Below, one piece after another: positions 1 through 7,346 of a stretch of DNA of 64,000 bases; the stretch's first letter is position 1; each line of letters starts with the position of its first letter. The notes under the pieces are model-generated. The model worked only from the letters and a program-made list of their open reading frames with translations. It was not told where the DNA came from and did no database searches. Made by a program: the position numbers and the translations under genes. This DNA is from Aquabacterium sp. (GTDB lineage Bacteria > Pseudomonadota > Gammaproteobacteria > Burkholderiales > Burkholderiaceae_C): positions 124,001 through 188,000 of the forward strand of contig JAURXM010000132.1 in the NCBI GenBank assembly GCA_030654395.1, read 5' to 3'.

Positions 1-1
1 C

Positions 2-1303
2 GGTGTATCAGGGGCCGATGCGGGTTTGATCATGACGGGGTCGGCATCGGCCATCGTGGCGCCCAAATCGTTTGCCGTTGCCGTGACCACGGCATCACCG
101 ATTGCCGCAGGTGCTGATTTTTCGGCAACGGTGACAGCGAAGAACAACGCTGGCAGTGCCACGCCCAATTTTGGCAAAGAGACTGCGCCGCAAACCCCCA
201 CGTTGACCTTCAGCAAGGCCAGCCCAACCGGTACAGGCGCCCAAAATGGTGTGTTTGCGGGCAGCTTTGGTGCTTTCACGGGGGGCGTGGCGACGGCCAG
301 CAACCTGAAGTGGAGTGAGGTCGGGACGGCTGACTTGAACTTGGCTTTGAGCAGCTACTTGGGGTCAGGTATGTCGGTGTCCGGTAGCACGGGCACGACG
401 GGACTGGCAGGGCGCTTCATCCCGCATCACTTCAATGTCACTGCGCCGAGCACGTGTGGCGCCTTCACCTATGGCGGGCAGCCTTTTGCGCTGACGGTCA
501 CGGCGGTCAATGCGACCGAGGGCACGACAGCCAACTACGATGGCTCAGGGGCGACATCACCGAACATGGCCAAGGATGTCACCATCAGCGTCACCAATGG
601 CGGAACAGGTACGGTCAGCAACAATGGCGACCTGTTTTGGAGTGCCTTTAAGAGTGGGGAAGCCAAGACCTCGGTGCTCTCGTTCAACTTTGCGGCGAAG
701 CTGACGGCGCCATTGGTTGGGGGGAAAGTACGTGCCACTGAGAAAGCATCAGCAGGCGGAGATGGTGTGTCTTCGAGTGGCTACGATGCGACCATGTCGT
801 TCCGAAGCGGCCGTCTGAAAGTGTCCAATTCGTTTGGCTCCGAGAAAAGCAACTTGTTGGTGCCCGTTCAGGCGCAGTACTGGAATGGCAAGGCGTGGGT
901 GATCAACAGCTTGGATGGTTGCACCAGCTTGACTGCGGCTTCGGTGGTATTGGCCCGTTACTACGACTACAAAGGCGCATCGACCTCTGCGTGGACGAGT
1001 ACGCCGTCAGCCGTGACGATCAGCGGCGGTAATGGCACATTGACTTTGACAGCGCCTAGCCCGGCTGGTGTTGGTAGTTTGGATTTCTCCTTCAACCTAG
1101 GGGGTACATCAACGGGGCAATCGTGCTTGAGCAGTCAGCCAAGCAGCACGGGCGCCAATCTCAGTTGGTTGCGTGCACAAAACGGTTCAACCAACGGCTG
1201 TACAGGGGTGTCTACCTATGACCGCGATCCCTCAGCAAGGGCCACGTTTGGTGTCTACGCCCCTGAGACGAAAAAAATGGTCTTCACGCGCGACATCTAC
1301 TAG
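2..1303 (+). CDS. MshQ-like protein, DUF6701 region (5' end outside window)
   Basis: The reading frame is open from the left window edge, so the true start lies upstream; 433 C-terminal residues are visible. The protein is rich in Gly, Ser, Thr and Ala with few charged residues, as in secreted beta-rich proteins. The segment RFIPHHFNVT followed by a Cys-containing stretch is what I recognise from the DUF6701 region of MshQ, the large accessory protein of MSHA type IV pilus clusters. It ends in YAPETKKMVFTRDIY before a TAG stop. If the family call is right, it acts at the cell surface or in the periplasm, and MSHA pilus genes should lie to the left. The two proteins that follow on the same strand start 47 bases later and could belong to the same transcript. 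The family call rests on pattern memory; the upstream domain is not visible. Confidence 0.7.
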   Translation, partial: GVSGADAGLIMTGSASAIVAPKSFAVAVTTASPIAAGADFSATVTAKNNAGSATPNFGKETAPQTPTLTFSKASPTGTGAQNGVFAGSFGAFTGGVATASNLKWSEVGTADLNLALSSYLGSGMSVSGSTGTTGLAGRFIPHHFNVTAPSTCGAFTYGGQPFALTVTAVNATEGTTANYDGSGATSPNMAKDVTISVTNGGTGTVSNNGDLFWSAFKSGEAKTSVLSFNFAAKLTAPLVGGKVRATEKASAGGDGVSSSGYDATMSFRSGRLKVSNSFGSEKSNLLVPVQAQYWNGKAWVINSLDGCTSLTAASVVLARYYDYKGASTSAWTSTPSAVTISGGNGTLTLTAPSPAGVGSLDFSFNLGGTSTGQSCLSSQPSSTGANLSWLRAQNGSTNGCTGVSTYDRDPSARATFGVYAPETKKMVFTRDIY

Positions 1304-1350
1304 CACAGGCAGGCGTCAAATGCCCCCGTGAGTCGTGGCATAGTGCCTAG

Positions 1351-2133
1351 GTGACTCACCCCTCTCAAGATCCTGTTTTAAGCTCCCCGGTTGACGGGCC
1401 CATGTTGGCTGTTTACGGCAGGGCGGTGACGTGGCGCATCTTGATCCTGACGGGCGTGGCCTTGCTGCTTTTGATGAGCGTGTTGGCGGCCTCTGCCGCT
1501 TGGTGGGCGTGGCAAAATTTGGCGGCCCAGGTGGTGCTCAAGGAGCAGCAAGCCGATATCCTCTTGCCCAAAGAGCTGTCGGTGTTGGCGTCGGTTAACC
1601 GCAATGTCCAGATCAAGGTTGATCAGACCCTGCCCGTGAGGGTGCCGATCAACCAAACCTTGTCGATCCCCATTGAGGACACGATCCCGATCAAGGTCAG
1701 CGTCGATACGATCGTGCCCATTCAGATCGATGTGCCGATTTCTCATACAGTGAAGATCGACCAGTTGATTGACGTGGATACCGAGGTGAAGACACGTGTG
1801 TTGGGCATTTCGATGACCTTGCCGATCAAGGGGCTCATACCGGTCAAGGCCGATGTGCCCATCGACATGGTCATCGCTGTGCGCAAGCAACTGCCACTGG
1901 CCTTGGTGACATCAGCCAATGTGAAACTGACCGAGCCCTTGCGCGTCAAGATCGACACGGTGGTCGAGGCGCAGGTGCCGATACACGAAGCCATGTCTGT
2001 GCCGGTGATGGCACCGGTCAGTGCCAAGTTGACGTTTCCGCAGCAGCATGTCACGGCAGGCTTGAATCTGCTGGACCTCACGGTGCCATTTGATGCGGTG
2101 ACGCTGTTGCCGCGCGACAAAGTTCGGCCATGA
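1351..2133 (+). CDS. Single-pass membrane protein with Val/Ile/Pro strand repeats, unknown function
   Basis: I do not recognise a named family. The 260-residue product (GTG start; an in-frame ATG at 1402 would remove 17 residues) has one strong membrane helix at about residues 28-52. From about residue 85 onward it is a series of 9-12 residue units of the form polar-x-T-I/L-P-I/V-x-V-x-I/V, for example DQTLPVRVPI, QTLSIPIED and TIPIKVSVD. The alternating hydrophobic pattern with regular Pro and Asp/Asn predicts many short beta strands, presumably periplasmic. The next gene is a paralogue with the same plan and overlaps it by ATGA, so the two are probably translationally coupled. Neither start has a clear ribosome binding site. 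Seen: helix, repeats, overlap. Inferred: a partnership with the next protein and an extended beta structure. Confidence 0.75.
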   Translation: MTHPSQDPVLSSPVDGPMLAVYGRAVTWRILILTGVALLLLMSVLAASAAWWAWQNLAAQVVLKEQQADILLPKELSVLASVNRNVQIKVDQTLPVRVPINQTLSIPIEDTIPIKVSVDTIVPIQIDVPISHTVKIDQLIDVDTEVKTRVLGISMTLPIKGLIPVKADVPIDMVIAVRKQLPLALVTSANVKLTEPLRVKIDTVVEAQVPIHEAMSVPVMAPVSAKLTFPQQHVTAGLNLLDLTVPFDAVTLLPRDKVRP

Positions 2134-2906
2134 CAGAGGCGGTGCCCAGAGGCTGGAACCGGCCGGTGAGGCCCGTTGCGCTGTTGACTGTGGGTGCGGC
2201 CGTTTTGTTGGCTTGGCTGGTGATCATGGGGGTGTCAGTTTGGTATTTTTATGCCCACTGGGAGGCGCGACTGACTTTGCACAATCAGGATGTGACCTTG
2301 CGTTTGCCTGCTGGCATGCCCGCCATGGCCGAGATCAATTCGCCATTAAAAACGCGGATAGCCTTGAGCCCTTTGATCCACGTGCCGCTCAAACAAATGT
2401 TGGTGGCACAGTTGTCTGATCAGATCCAAGCCAACGTCAAGCTCAAAACGGTCTTGCCTATTGATACAACGGTCAATGTGGATCAGGTTGTGCCTGTGAC
2501 CACGACTTTGAGCATGCTTGTGCCACTGCGCTCTTGGTTGCCTAAAATCAATGTGACGCTGCCCTTGACGGTGAATGTGCCCGTGCAATTGGTCGTGCCG
2601 ATCAAGCTCAGTGTGCCTGTTGATTTGGACTTGCTTGTGGGCGGTGAGTTACCGCCAACGATGAACGTGCCTGTTGATGCGACCTTTGATGTCCGGCCTG
2701 AGGTCAAGGGTTTGATTGAGGCGCGTATTCAAACCCTGACCGAGTTCAAGTTGATCTCGCCAGTGGAGCCTATCCCGGTGCGCATTGAACAGGCGCATTT
2801 ACGCGTGCCCTTTAATTTGGCCTTTCTCAAGCAGCGGGAGGCGTGCCGCAGCACTGGGCCGGCGTCAACTGCGGCCAGCCATAAGGCGGGGCAGCTTGGG
2901 TGTTGA
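2130..2906 (+). CDS. Paralogue of the preceding repeat protein, unknown function
   Basis: The 258-residue product has the same architecture as the previous gene: one N-terminal membrane helix at about residues 15-40, then repeated strand units such as VLPIDTTVNVD, VVPVTTTLS and PKINVTLPLTVNVPV. The C-terminal thirds of the two proteins also match in style, with an L-x-VPF motif near the end (LTVPFDAV in the first, LRVPFNLA here), which supports duplication from one ancestor. Its ATG overlaps the preceding stop by four bases. The last 80 bases overlap, tail to tail, the 3' end of the ThDP enzyme on the other strand. The final 25 or so residues have a different composition (RSTGPASTAAS) and look like read-through into that neighbour, so the ancestral stop may have been lost. 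Function is unknown. Confidence 0.72.
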   Translation: MTEAVPRGWNRPVRPVALLTVGAAVLLAWLVIMGVSVWYFYAHWEARLTLHNQDVTLRLPAGMPAMAEINSPLKTRIALSPLIHVPLKQMLVAQLSDQIQANVKLKTVLPIDTTVNVDQVVPVTTTLSMLVPLRSWLPKINVTLPLTVNVPVQLVVPIKLSVPVDLDLLVGGELPPTMNVPVDATFDVRPEVKGLIEARIQTLTEFKLISPVEPIPVRIEQAHLRVPFNLAFLKQREACRSTGPASTAASHKAGQLGC

Positions 2907-4674
2907 TGCGCACGACGATGACCTGAGGGCGGGCATGCACTTGTGCGTCGATCAGGGCTTGTTGGAGTGCGGACTTGAAGACATCGACGCCCTGATCATG
3001 GGCCACCGTGACGGCGTGTGCACCAAGGCCTTGTGCGAACATCGCCAAGTCGGGTCGGCCTAGTTGGTAGTAGTCCACCCATTGCTGGGCGGGCGGCAGC
3101 AGTTTTTCCATGCCTTGGCTGACCATGGACAAGTCGTTGTCGTCCAACACCACCCAGATCGCTCCGACCCGATTTTGAGCTGCTGTGGATATCTCTGCGC
3201 CATGCATCATGAAGGCGCCGTCGCCCACGATGGCCAAGCTGGGTACATCAGGTGCGGCGAGTTTGCCGCCTATCACCGCGCCCACAGCAAAGCCCATTGG
3301 CCCCATGGCCAAGGCGATGTGATAGCGCAAAGGCGCGTCAACCACGAGGTTGTTGAGTGACCAGCCGACGCAGTTGCCTGCATCAATGAACAGGTGGCCA
3401 TGGTGCATCGCCTCATTGATCACTCGCATCATGGCAGCGGGGTGTACAGGCGCGCCTTGTTCGTCACGCCCGGCTGGGTCTGCCCATGCGGGCTGGCTCG
3501 CTTTGATTTGCGCAATCAGGGCTTTGCGGGCATCGACTTGGGTCTGGTGTGGATGCAGGTGCATCGCTTGCTGATGAAGCGTGTCCAGCGTGGCCCCGAT
3601 CTCGGCCACGACACCTTGCGTGATCGGGAAGTCGCGGCCAATCACCGTCGGGTTCAAGTCGACTTGGATGAAGTGTGCCGTGGGCTCCAAGGACGGACTG
3701 TAGAGCGCTGAGGCTTGCACGGATGTCGCCAGCTCGCCTAGGCTTGAGCCCAGCACAAGCAAGACGTCAAACTGTTCGGCCTTGTTGGTCGGATGCATAT
3801 ACAGCTGTGGCCACGCGCTGCCGCACATGCCGTAGTTGCGCAGTGACAGGGGATGTGATTCGGGGAACACGCCTTTTGCATTGGGTGTGGTCATCACGGG
3901 GATGCCAAAGCGTTCAACCCATTGCGTGAAGGCTGCTAGCCGCTCTGGTGAGTTCAGTGCCTCGCGGCTGCCGCTGCCCAAAAAGATAAGCGGCTTGTTG
4001 GCCTCAGTGAGGTTTTTCAGGGTGAGGGCAACCGCTTGTGCATCGGTGCAGGCCGTGTGGGGACGGTAGGTGTGGGGTTGCACGCTGGCTGGATAGGCTG
4101 GGACGCAGGTGCCCGCGATGTCATTGGGCAGGCTGACGTGGCTGGTCTGGCGTGGCAGCGACAGAGCCGTGCGCAAAGCTTGTTGGAACAGCGTTTGGAA
4201 GTTACTAGGGCTGGAGATGATCGTGCTGAACGACACGGCGTTTTGGAACACGTTGTGCACATCCAGCTTGGCATCGGTGCCTTCTTGTAAATAGCCTTTG
4301 CCGTAATAGGCCTCAGGCACTTCGCCTGTGATGACCAGCACCGATGAGTTGCTGGCTTGGGCGTTCATGGCACCGGTCAAGGCGTTGGTTGCGCCGGGCC
4401 CTGAGGTGGTCAGCACCACACCCAAGCCACCGTTGACGCGGGCATAGCCATCGGCGATGTAAGCCGCACCTGTCTCGTGTCTGCAGATGACGTAGTCAAC
4501 CTGATGTGACTGTTTCTTGAGCTCATCCATGACCCACACGATGGCACCGCCGGGGATGCCGAATATTTTGCTGACACCTTCTGCCTTGAGGTAGTCCATG
4601 AGCAGTTGCGCGACAGTGCCGCAAGAGGGTGATGGGGATGCGGAAGGGGATTTTGATGACAGGTGTGTGGACAT
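2827..4674 (-). CDS. Acetolactate synthase-like ThDP-dependent enzyme
   Basis: A 615-residue thiamine diphosphate enzyme of the acetolactate synthase/pyruvate oxidase superfamily. The N-terminal Pyr domain includes IFGIPGGAIVWVMDEL and the activating glutamate in RHETGAAYIADGYAR. The central domain runs from about residues 200-370. The C-terminal PP domain carries the ThDP/Mg motif beginning GDGAFMMHG and continuing to a downstream Asn (DDNDLSM). The length is close to biosynthetic acetolactate synthases, but no small regulatory subunit gene (ilvN/ilvH) follows and no other branched-chain genes are near. The substrate is therefore open: 2-oxoacid decarboxylation or carboligation is the family reaction. 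A flavin monoamine oxidase is divergently transcribed 92 bases away, and a second ThDP enzyme lies at 10572-12347, suggesting one metabolic locus. Confidence 0.85.
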   Translation of the reverse strand: MSTHLSSKSPSASPSPSCGTVAQLLMDYLKAEGVSKIFGIPGGAIVWVMDELKKQSHQVDYVICRHETGAAYIADGYARVNGGLGVVLTTSGPGATNALTGAMNAQASNSSVLVITGEVPEAYYGKGYLQEGTDAKLDVHNVFQNAVSFSTIISSPSNFQTLFQQALRTALSLPRQTSHVSLPNDIAGTCVPAYPASVQPHTYRPHTACTDAQAVALTLKNLTEANKPLIFLGSGSREALNSPERLAAFTQWVERFGIPVMTTPNAKGVFPESHPLSLRNYGMCGSAWPQLYMHPTNKAEQFDVLLVLGSSLGELATSVQASALYSPSLEPTAHFIQVDLNPTVIGRDFPITQGVVAEIGATLDTLHQQAMHLHPHQTQVDARKALIAQIKASQPAWADPAGRDEQGAPVHPAAMMRVINEAMHHGHLFIDAGNCVGWSLNNLVVDAPLRYHIALAMGPMGFAVGAVIGGKLAAPDVPSLAIVGDGAFMMHGAEISTAAQNRVGAIWVVLDDNDLSMVSQGMEKLLPPAQQWVDYYQLGRPDLAMFAQGLGAHAVTVAHDQGVDVFKSALQQALIDAQVHARPQVIVVRINTQAAPPYGWPQLTPAQCCGTPPAA

Positions 4675-4766
4675 GGGTGACAGAGGAAGGTAAAGGGCCT
4701 TTAAATCAGTCGATTAGCCCAGGTTGTGGTGGACACAATGTGCCTTCTAACTTTTGTTTGGAAGCC

Positions 4767-6362
4767 ATGAATACCAATACTTTGATCCCCGTTCTTGACC
4801 TCGCCATTGTTGGCGCAGGTGTGTCTGGTTTGTATAGTGGCTGGCGCTGGTTGACCAGTCCACAAGGCCAGGGCAGCCACACGGCTGTGTTTGAACTCAG
4901 TGAGCGTGTGGGCGGGCGGCTCTTGTCCGTGACGCCGCCGGGCATGCCTGAGGCACGCATCGAACTGGGTGGCATGCGCTTCACGACAGGGCAGAAGATG
5001 GTGCAGGCACTGGTGGCTGAGTTACAGCTTCAGACGGAGCCCTTCGCTGTGTCTGAGCCCGTCAACATGGCCTATCTGCGCGGACAGCTTTTGCGTACCG
5101 CAGATTTGGCGTATGCAGACAGGGTGCCCTATGACATCCCCGCTGCTGACCACGACGGCTTCAAGACTGGCTTCACTGCCTTGGCGGCTGAGCGCTATTT
5201 ACGCAAGGTGCTGCATAAACCCGAGGTTGATCTGAAGACGGTTGATTGGGATGCCGTGGCCAAGACGGGTCGGTATGAGGGCCATGCTGTGACCGACCTG
5301 GCCATGCGCTACATCTACAACCAATCTGTCAGCCATGAGGCGTTTCAGTTCGCTGAGGATACCAGTGGCTATGACAGCATCTTCTACACATGGAGCGCTG
5401 CTGACGGCTTCCCGTGGAACCTCGACGACTACGGCGCCAGCATTGAATACAAGCGTTTGAGGGATGGCTATGAGTGTGTGCCGACAACCTTGTGTGAGCG
5501 CTATCTAGAGGCTGGCGGTGCATTGCACATGGCCCACAGGTTGACTCACTTTGATACGGTCAGGCTAGCCGATGGCAGTGAGGGCGTGGCCTTGCATCTG
5601 GCTGTAACGAGCGAAGGCAAGGTGGCGCACAAAGTCGTGCATGCCCGCCGATTGGTGCTGGCCATGCCGAGGCGATCATTGGAGTTGATTGCACAGACGG
5701 GTTCGGTTCTGGGTGAGCATCAGCTTGAGGTGCATAAGCTGATCCGGTCTGTGACACCTATCCCTTTGTTCAAACTGGCCTTGTGTTATCGGCACCGTTG
5801 GTGGGAGGACATGGGCATCACCCAAGGCCAGTCGGTGACGGACTTGCCCGTACGCCAGTGCTACTACTGGCCTGTGGGGGATGACACCACCGCTGGCGCC
5901 ATCCTGATCTACAACGATGGTTTGGATCTGGAGTACTGGGCTGGCCTGAGAGACCATCCTGATCAGTTCCAAAATGAACCGCATGATGCTGGCCACACCT
6001 TGCCTCAAGATGAGTGGGCACAGCACCCAGCGCCTGCCTTGATGGTGCATGAAGCGCATCGGCAGTTGCTGGCGATCCATGGTTTGGAAGACTCGCCCGC
6101 GCGGCGCCCTTATGCCGCAGCCTTCATGGATTGGGGTGATGACCCTTATGGTGGTGGTGCCAACTTCTGGCCGCAATACGTGGACAGCCACGACGTCAGC
6201 AAGCGCATCGTGCAACCGGCCAAGGGCAAGCCGGTCTACATCTGTGGTGAGGCCTATTCGCACGCCCAAGGCTGGGTTGAGGGTGCGCTGGCCACGGCAG
6301 AGGACATGCTGCAGAACCACCTTGGTTTGCAGCCGCCAGCTTATCTAGGCACGGTCAAGTAA
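4767..6362 (+). CDS. Flavin-containing amine oxidase family protein
   Basis: A 531-residue FAD enzyme of the flavin monoamine oxidase family. The N-terminal dinucleotide fold LAIVGAGVSGLYSGW is followed by an acidic strand end (AVFELSERVGGRL), and the C-terminal FAD segment reads PVYICGEAYSHAQGWVEGAL, as in L-amino acid and monoamine oxidases. These enzymes oxidise an amine or amino acid to the imine with release of H2O2. I chose ATG 4767 because the Rossmann strand begins ten or so residues later; the upstream in-frame extension to 4629 would overlap the divergent ThDP gene. No signal peptide is apparent, so it is probably cytoplasmic. Its 3' end overlaps the KAS III-like gene on the opposite strand by 18 bases. 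The substrate cannot be read from sequence. Confidence 0.85.
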   Translation: MNTNTLIPVLDLAIVGAGVSGLYSGWRWLTSPQGQGSHTAVFELSERVGGRLLSVTPPGMPEARIELGGMRFTTGQKMVQALVAELQLQTEPFAVSEPVNMAYLRGQLLRTADLAYADRVPYDIPAADHDGFKTGFTALAAERYLRKVLHKPEVDLKTVDWDAVAKTGRYEGHAVTDLAMRYIYNQSVSHEAFQFAEDTSGYDSIFYTWSAADGFPWNLDDYGASIEYKRLRDGYECVPTTLCERYLEAGGALHMAHRLTHFDTVRLADGSEGVALHLAVTSEGKVAHKVVHARRLVLAMPRRSLELIAQTGSVLGEHQLEVHKLIRSVTPIPLFKLALCYRHRWWEDMGITQGQSVTDLPVRQCYYWPVGDDTTAGAILIYNDGLDLEYWAGLRDHPDQFQNEPHDAGHTLPQDEWAQHPAPALMVHEAHRQLLAIHGLEDSPARRPYAAAFMDWGDDPYGGGANFWPQYVDSHDVSKRIVQPAKGKPVYICGEAYSHAQGWVEGALATAEDMLQNHLGLQPPAYLGTVK

Positions 6363-7325
6363 CAGCGCGGTTGCGTGCATCTCCATGCCGATGCCCAGCA
6401 AGACAAGTTTGCTGGTGCGGATCTCGGCATGGCACTTGGCCAGGTTCACGGGGACGGATGAAGACACCATGTCACCGTACTCTTGCAGCGTGCTGATGTA
6501 GTGCGCGGGTTGAATCGCAGCTTGCCACGCATCTTGAACCATCAAGGATGTTTGGTGGGCAATCAAGGTGATGTCTTGGCCGCTCAAACCATGGCGCGCC
6601 AGCAAACGGTTCACGATCACACCGGGGACGGTCAGGCCAAACTGCTTGAAGGCTTCTTGACCTGTTTTGTCATCAAGCTTCATCAACGGGGTGCTGAAGC
6701 CACCCGTGGCCAGTGGGCGTGCGGCCATGCGGAACGCCCCATACCAGTGTGTTTGCGTCTCGTTGTCCCAGTCGACTAGGCGGAAGTGATTCGGCGATGT
6801 GCTGTGGCCTACGACCGCTGCGCCTGCGCCATCTGAGGCGGCCAGCGACACGGGCTCGTGGTAGTCCACATGGTGCGTCCAGTTGTTGCCGCAGGTGACC
6901 AGTGCGTGGCGAGCAGAGCCACTGCGCACCAAGTCCGTGGCCAGCCTGAGGCCATCTTGGAAGGTGGTGTAGTCGCTGTTGAGCGGCAACACGCGACAGT
7001 GCGCTGGTAGGCCCAATCTTTGGTGAACCACGGCGAGGTTGTTGGGTGCGATGTAGTCACTGACCGAGCCTGCACCCAAAATGATGTCGACCTGATCTGG
7101 TGTGATGCCGGCCTCTTGCATGGCATTGAGGCTGGCCTGCACCATGATGTCGATAACGCCGTTGGCTTGTGGCAGTACGCGGCGGTACTTCAGTCCATTA
7201 AACAAGTCAGACCCAGACGGAGAGTGCTGCTTGAGCCAGTCAAAAATGGGGTCGTCATTGCCTCTGATTTCAGTGGGGACGGCGTAGCCTTGGCCGAGAA
7301 TGGCCACATGTTGTTGGTGCTTCAA
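6345..7325 (-). CDS. KAS III-fold (FabH-like) protein with altered active site
   Basis: The 326-residue product follows the thiolase-fold layout of 3-oxoacyl-ACP synthase III. It has an N-terminal glycine turn (ILGQGYAVPTEI), a central helix region, LIAHQTSLMVQDA (the FabH His motif) and EYGDMVSSSVPVNL (the FabH Asn motif). The catalytic triad is not intact. The position of the nucleophilic Cys falls in LNSDYTTFQDGL, where I align Tyr119 (Ser117 is the nearest nucleophile). His257 is kept, and the usual Asn is Asp285. Normal Claisen condensation is therefore unlikely. KAS III relatives with Asp in place of Asn are known as O-acyltransferases in natural product pathways, but those keep Cys or Ser. 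It is the last gene of a minus-strand run behind the histidine kinase (21-base gap). Compare the intact paralogue at 59708. Confidence 0.78.
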   Translation of the reverse strand: MKHQQHVAILGQGYAVPTEIRGNDDPIFDWLKQHSPSGSDLFNGLKYRRVLPQANGVIDIMVQASLNAMQEAGITPDQVDIILGAGSVSDYIAPNNLAVVHQRLGLPAHCRVLPLNSDYTTFQDGLRLATDLVRSGSARHALVTCGNNWTHHVDYHEPVSLAASDGAGAAVVGHSTSPNHFRLVDWDNETQTHWYGAFRMAARPLATGGFSTPLMKLDDKTGQEAFKQFGLTVPGVIVNRLLARHGLSGQDITLIAHQTSLMVQDAWQAAIQPAHYISTLQEYGDMVSSSVPVNLAKCHAEIRTSKLVLLGIGMEMHATALLLDRA

Positions 7326-7346
7326 AAGGTGACTCCAGGGTGAAAA

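Noticed and set aside
2827..4674. Biosynthetic acetolactate synthase ilvB/ilvG
   Set aside because: No regulatory subunit or other ilv gene nearby and no leader attenuator seen; only the superfamily can be claimed.
5676..6320. 214-residue minus-strand frame inside the amine oxidase gene
   Set aside because: Shadow frame; no recognisable motif and fully covered by a well-supported gene.
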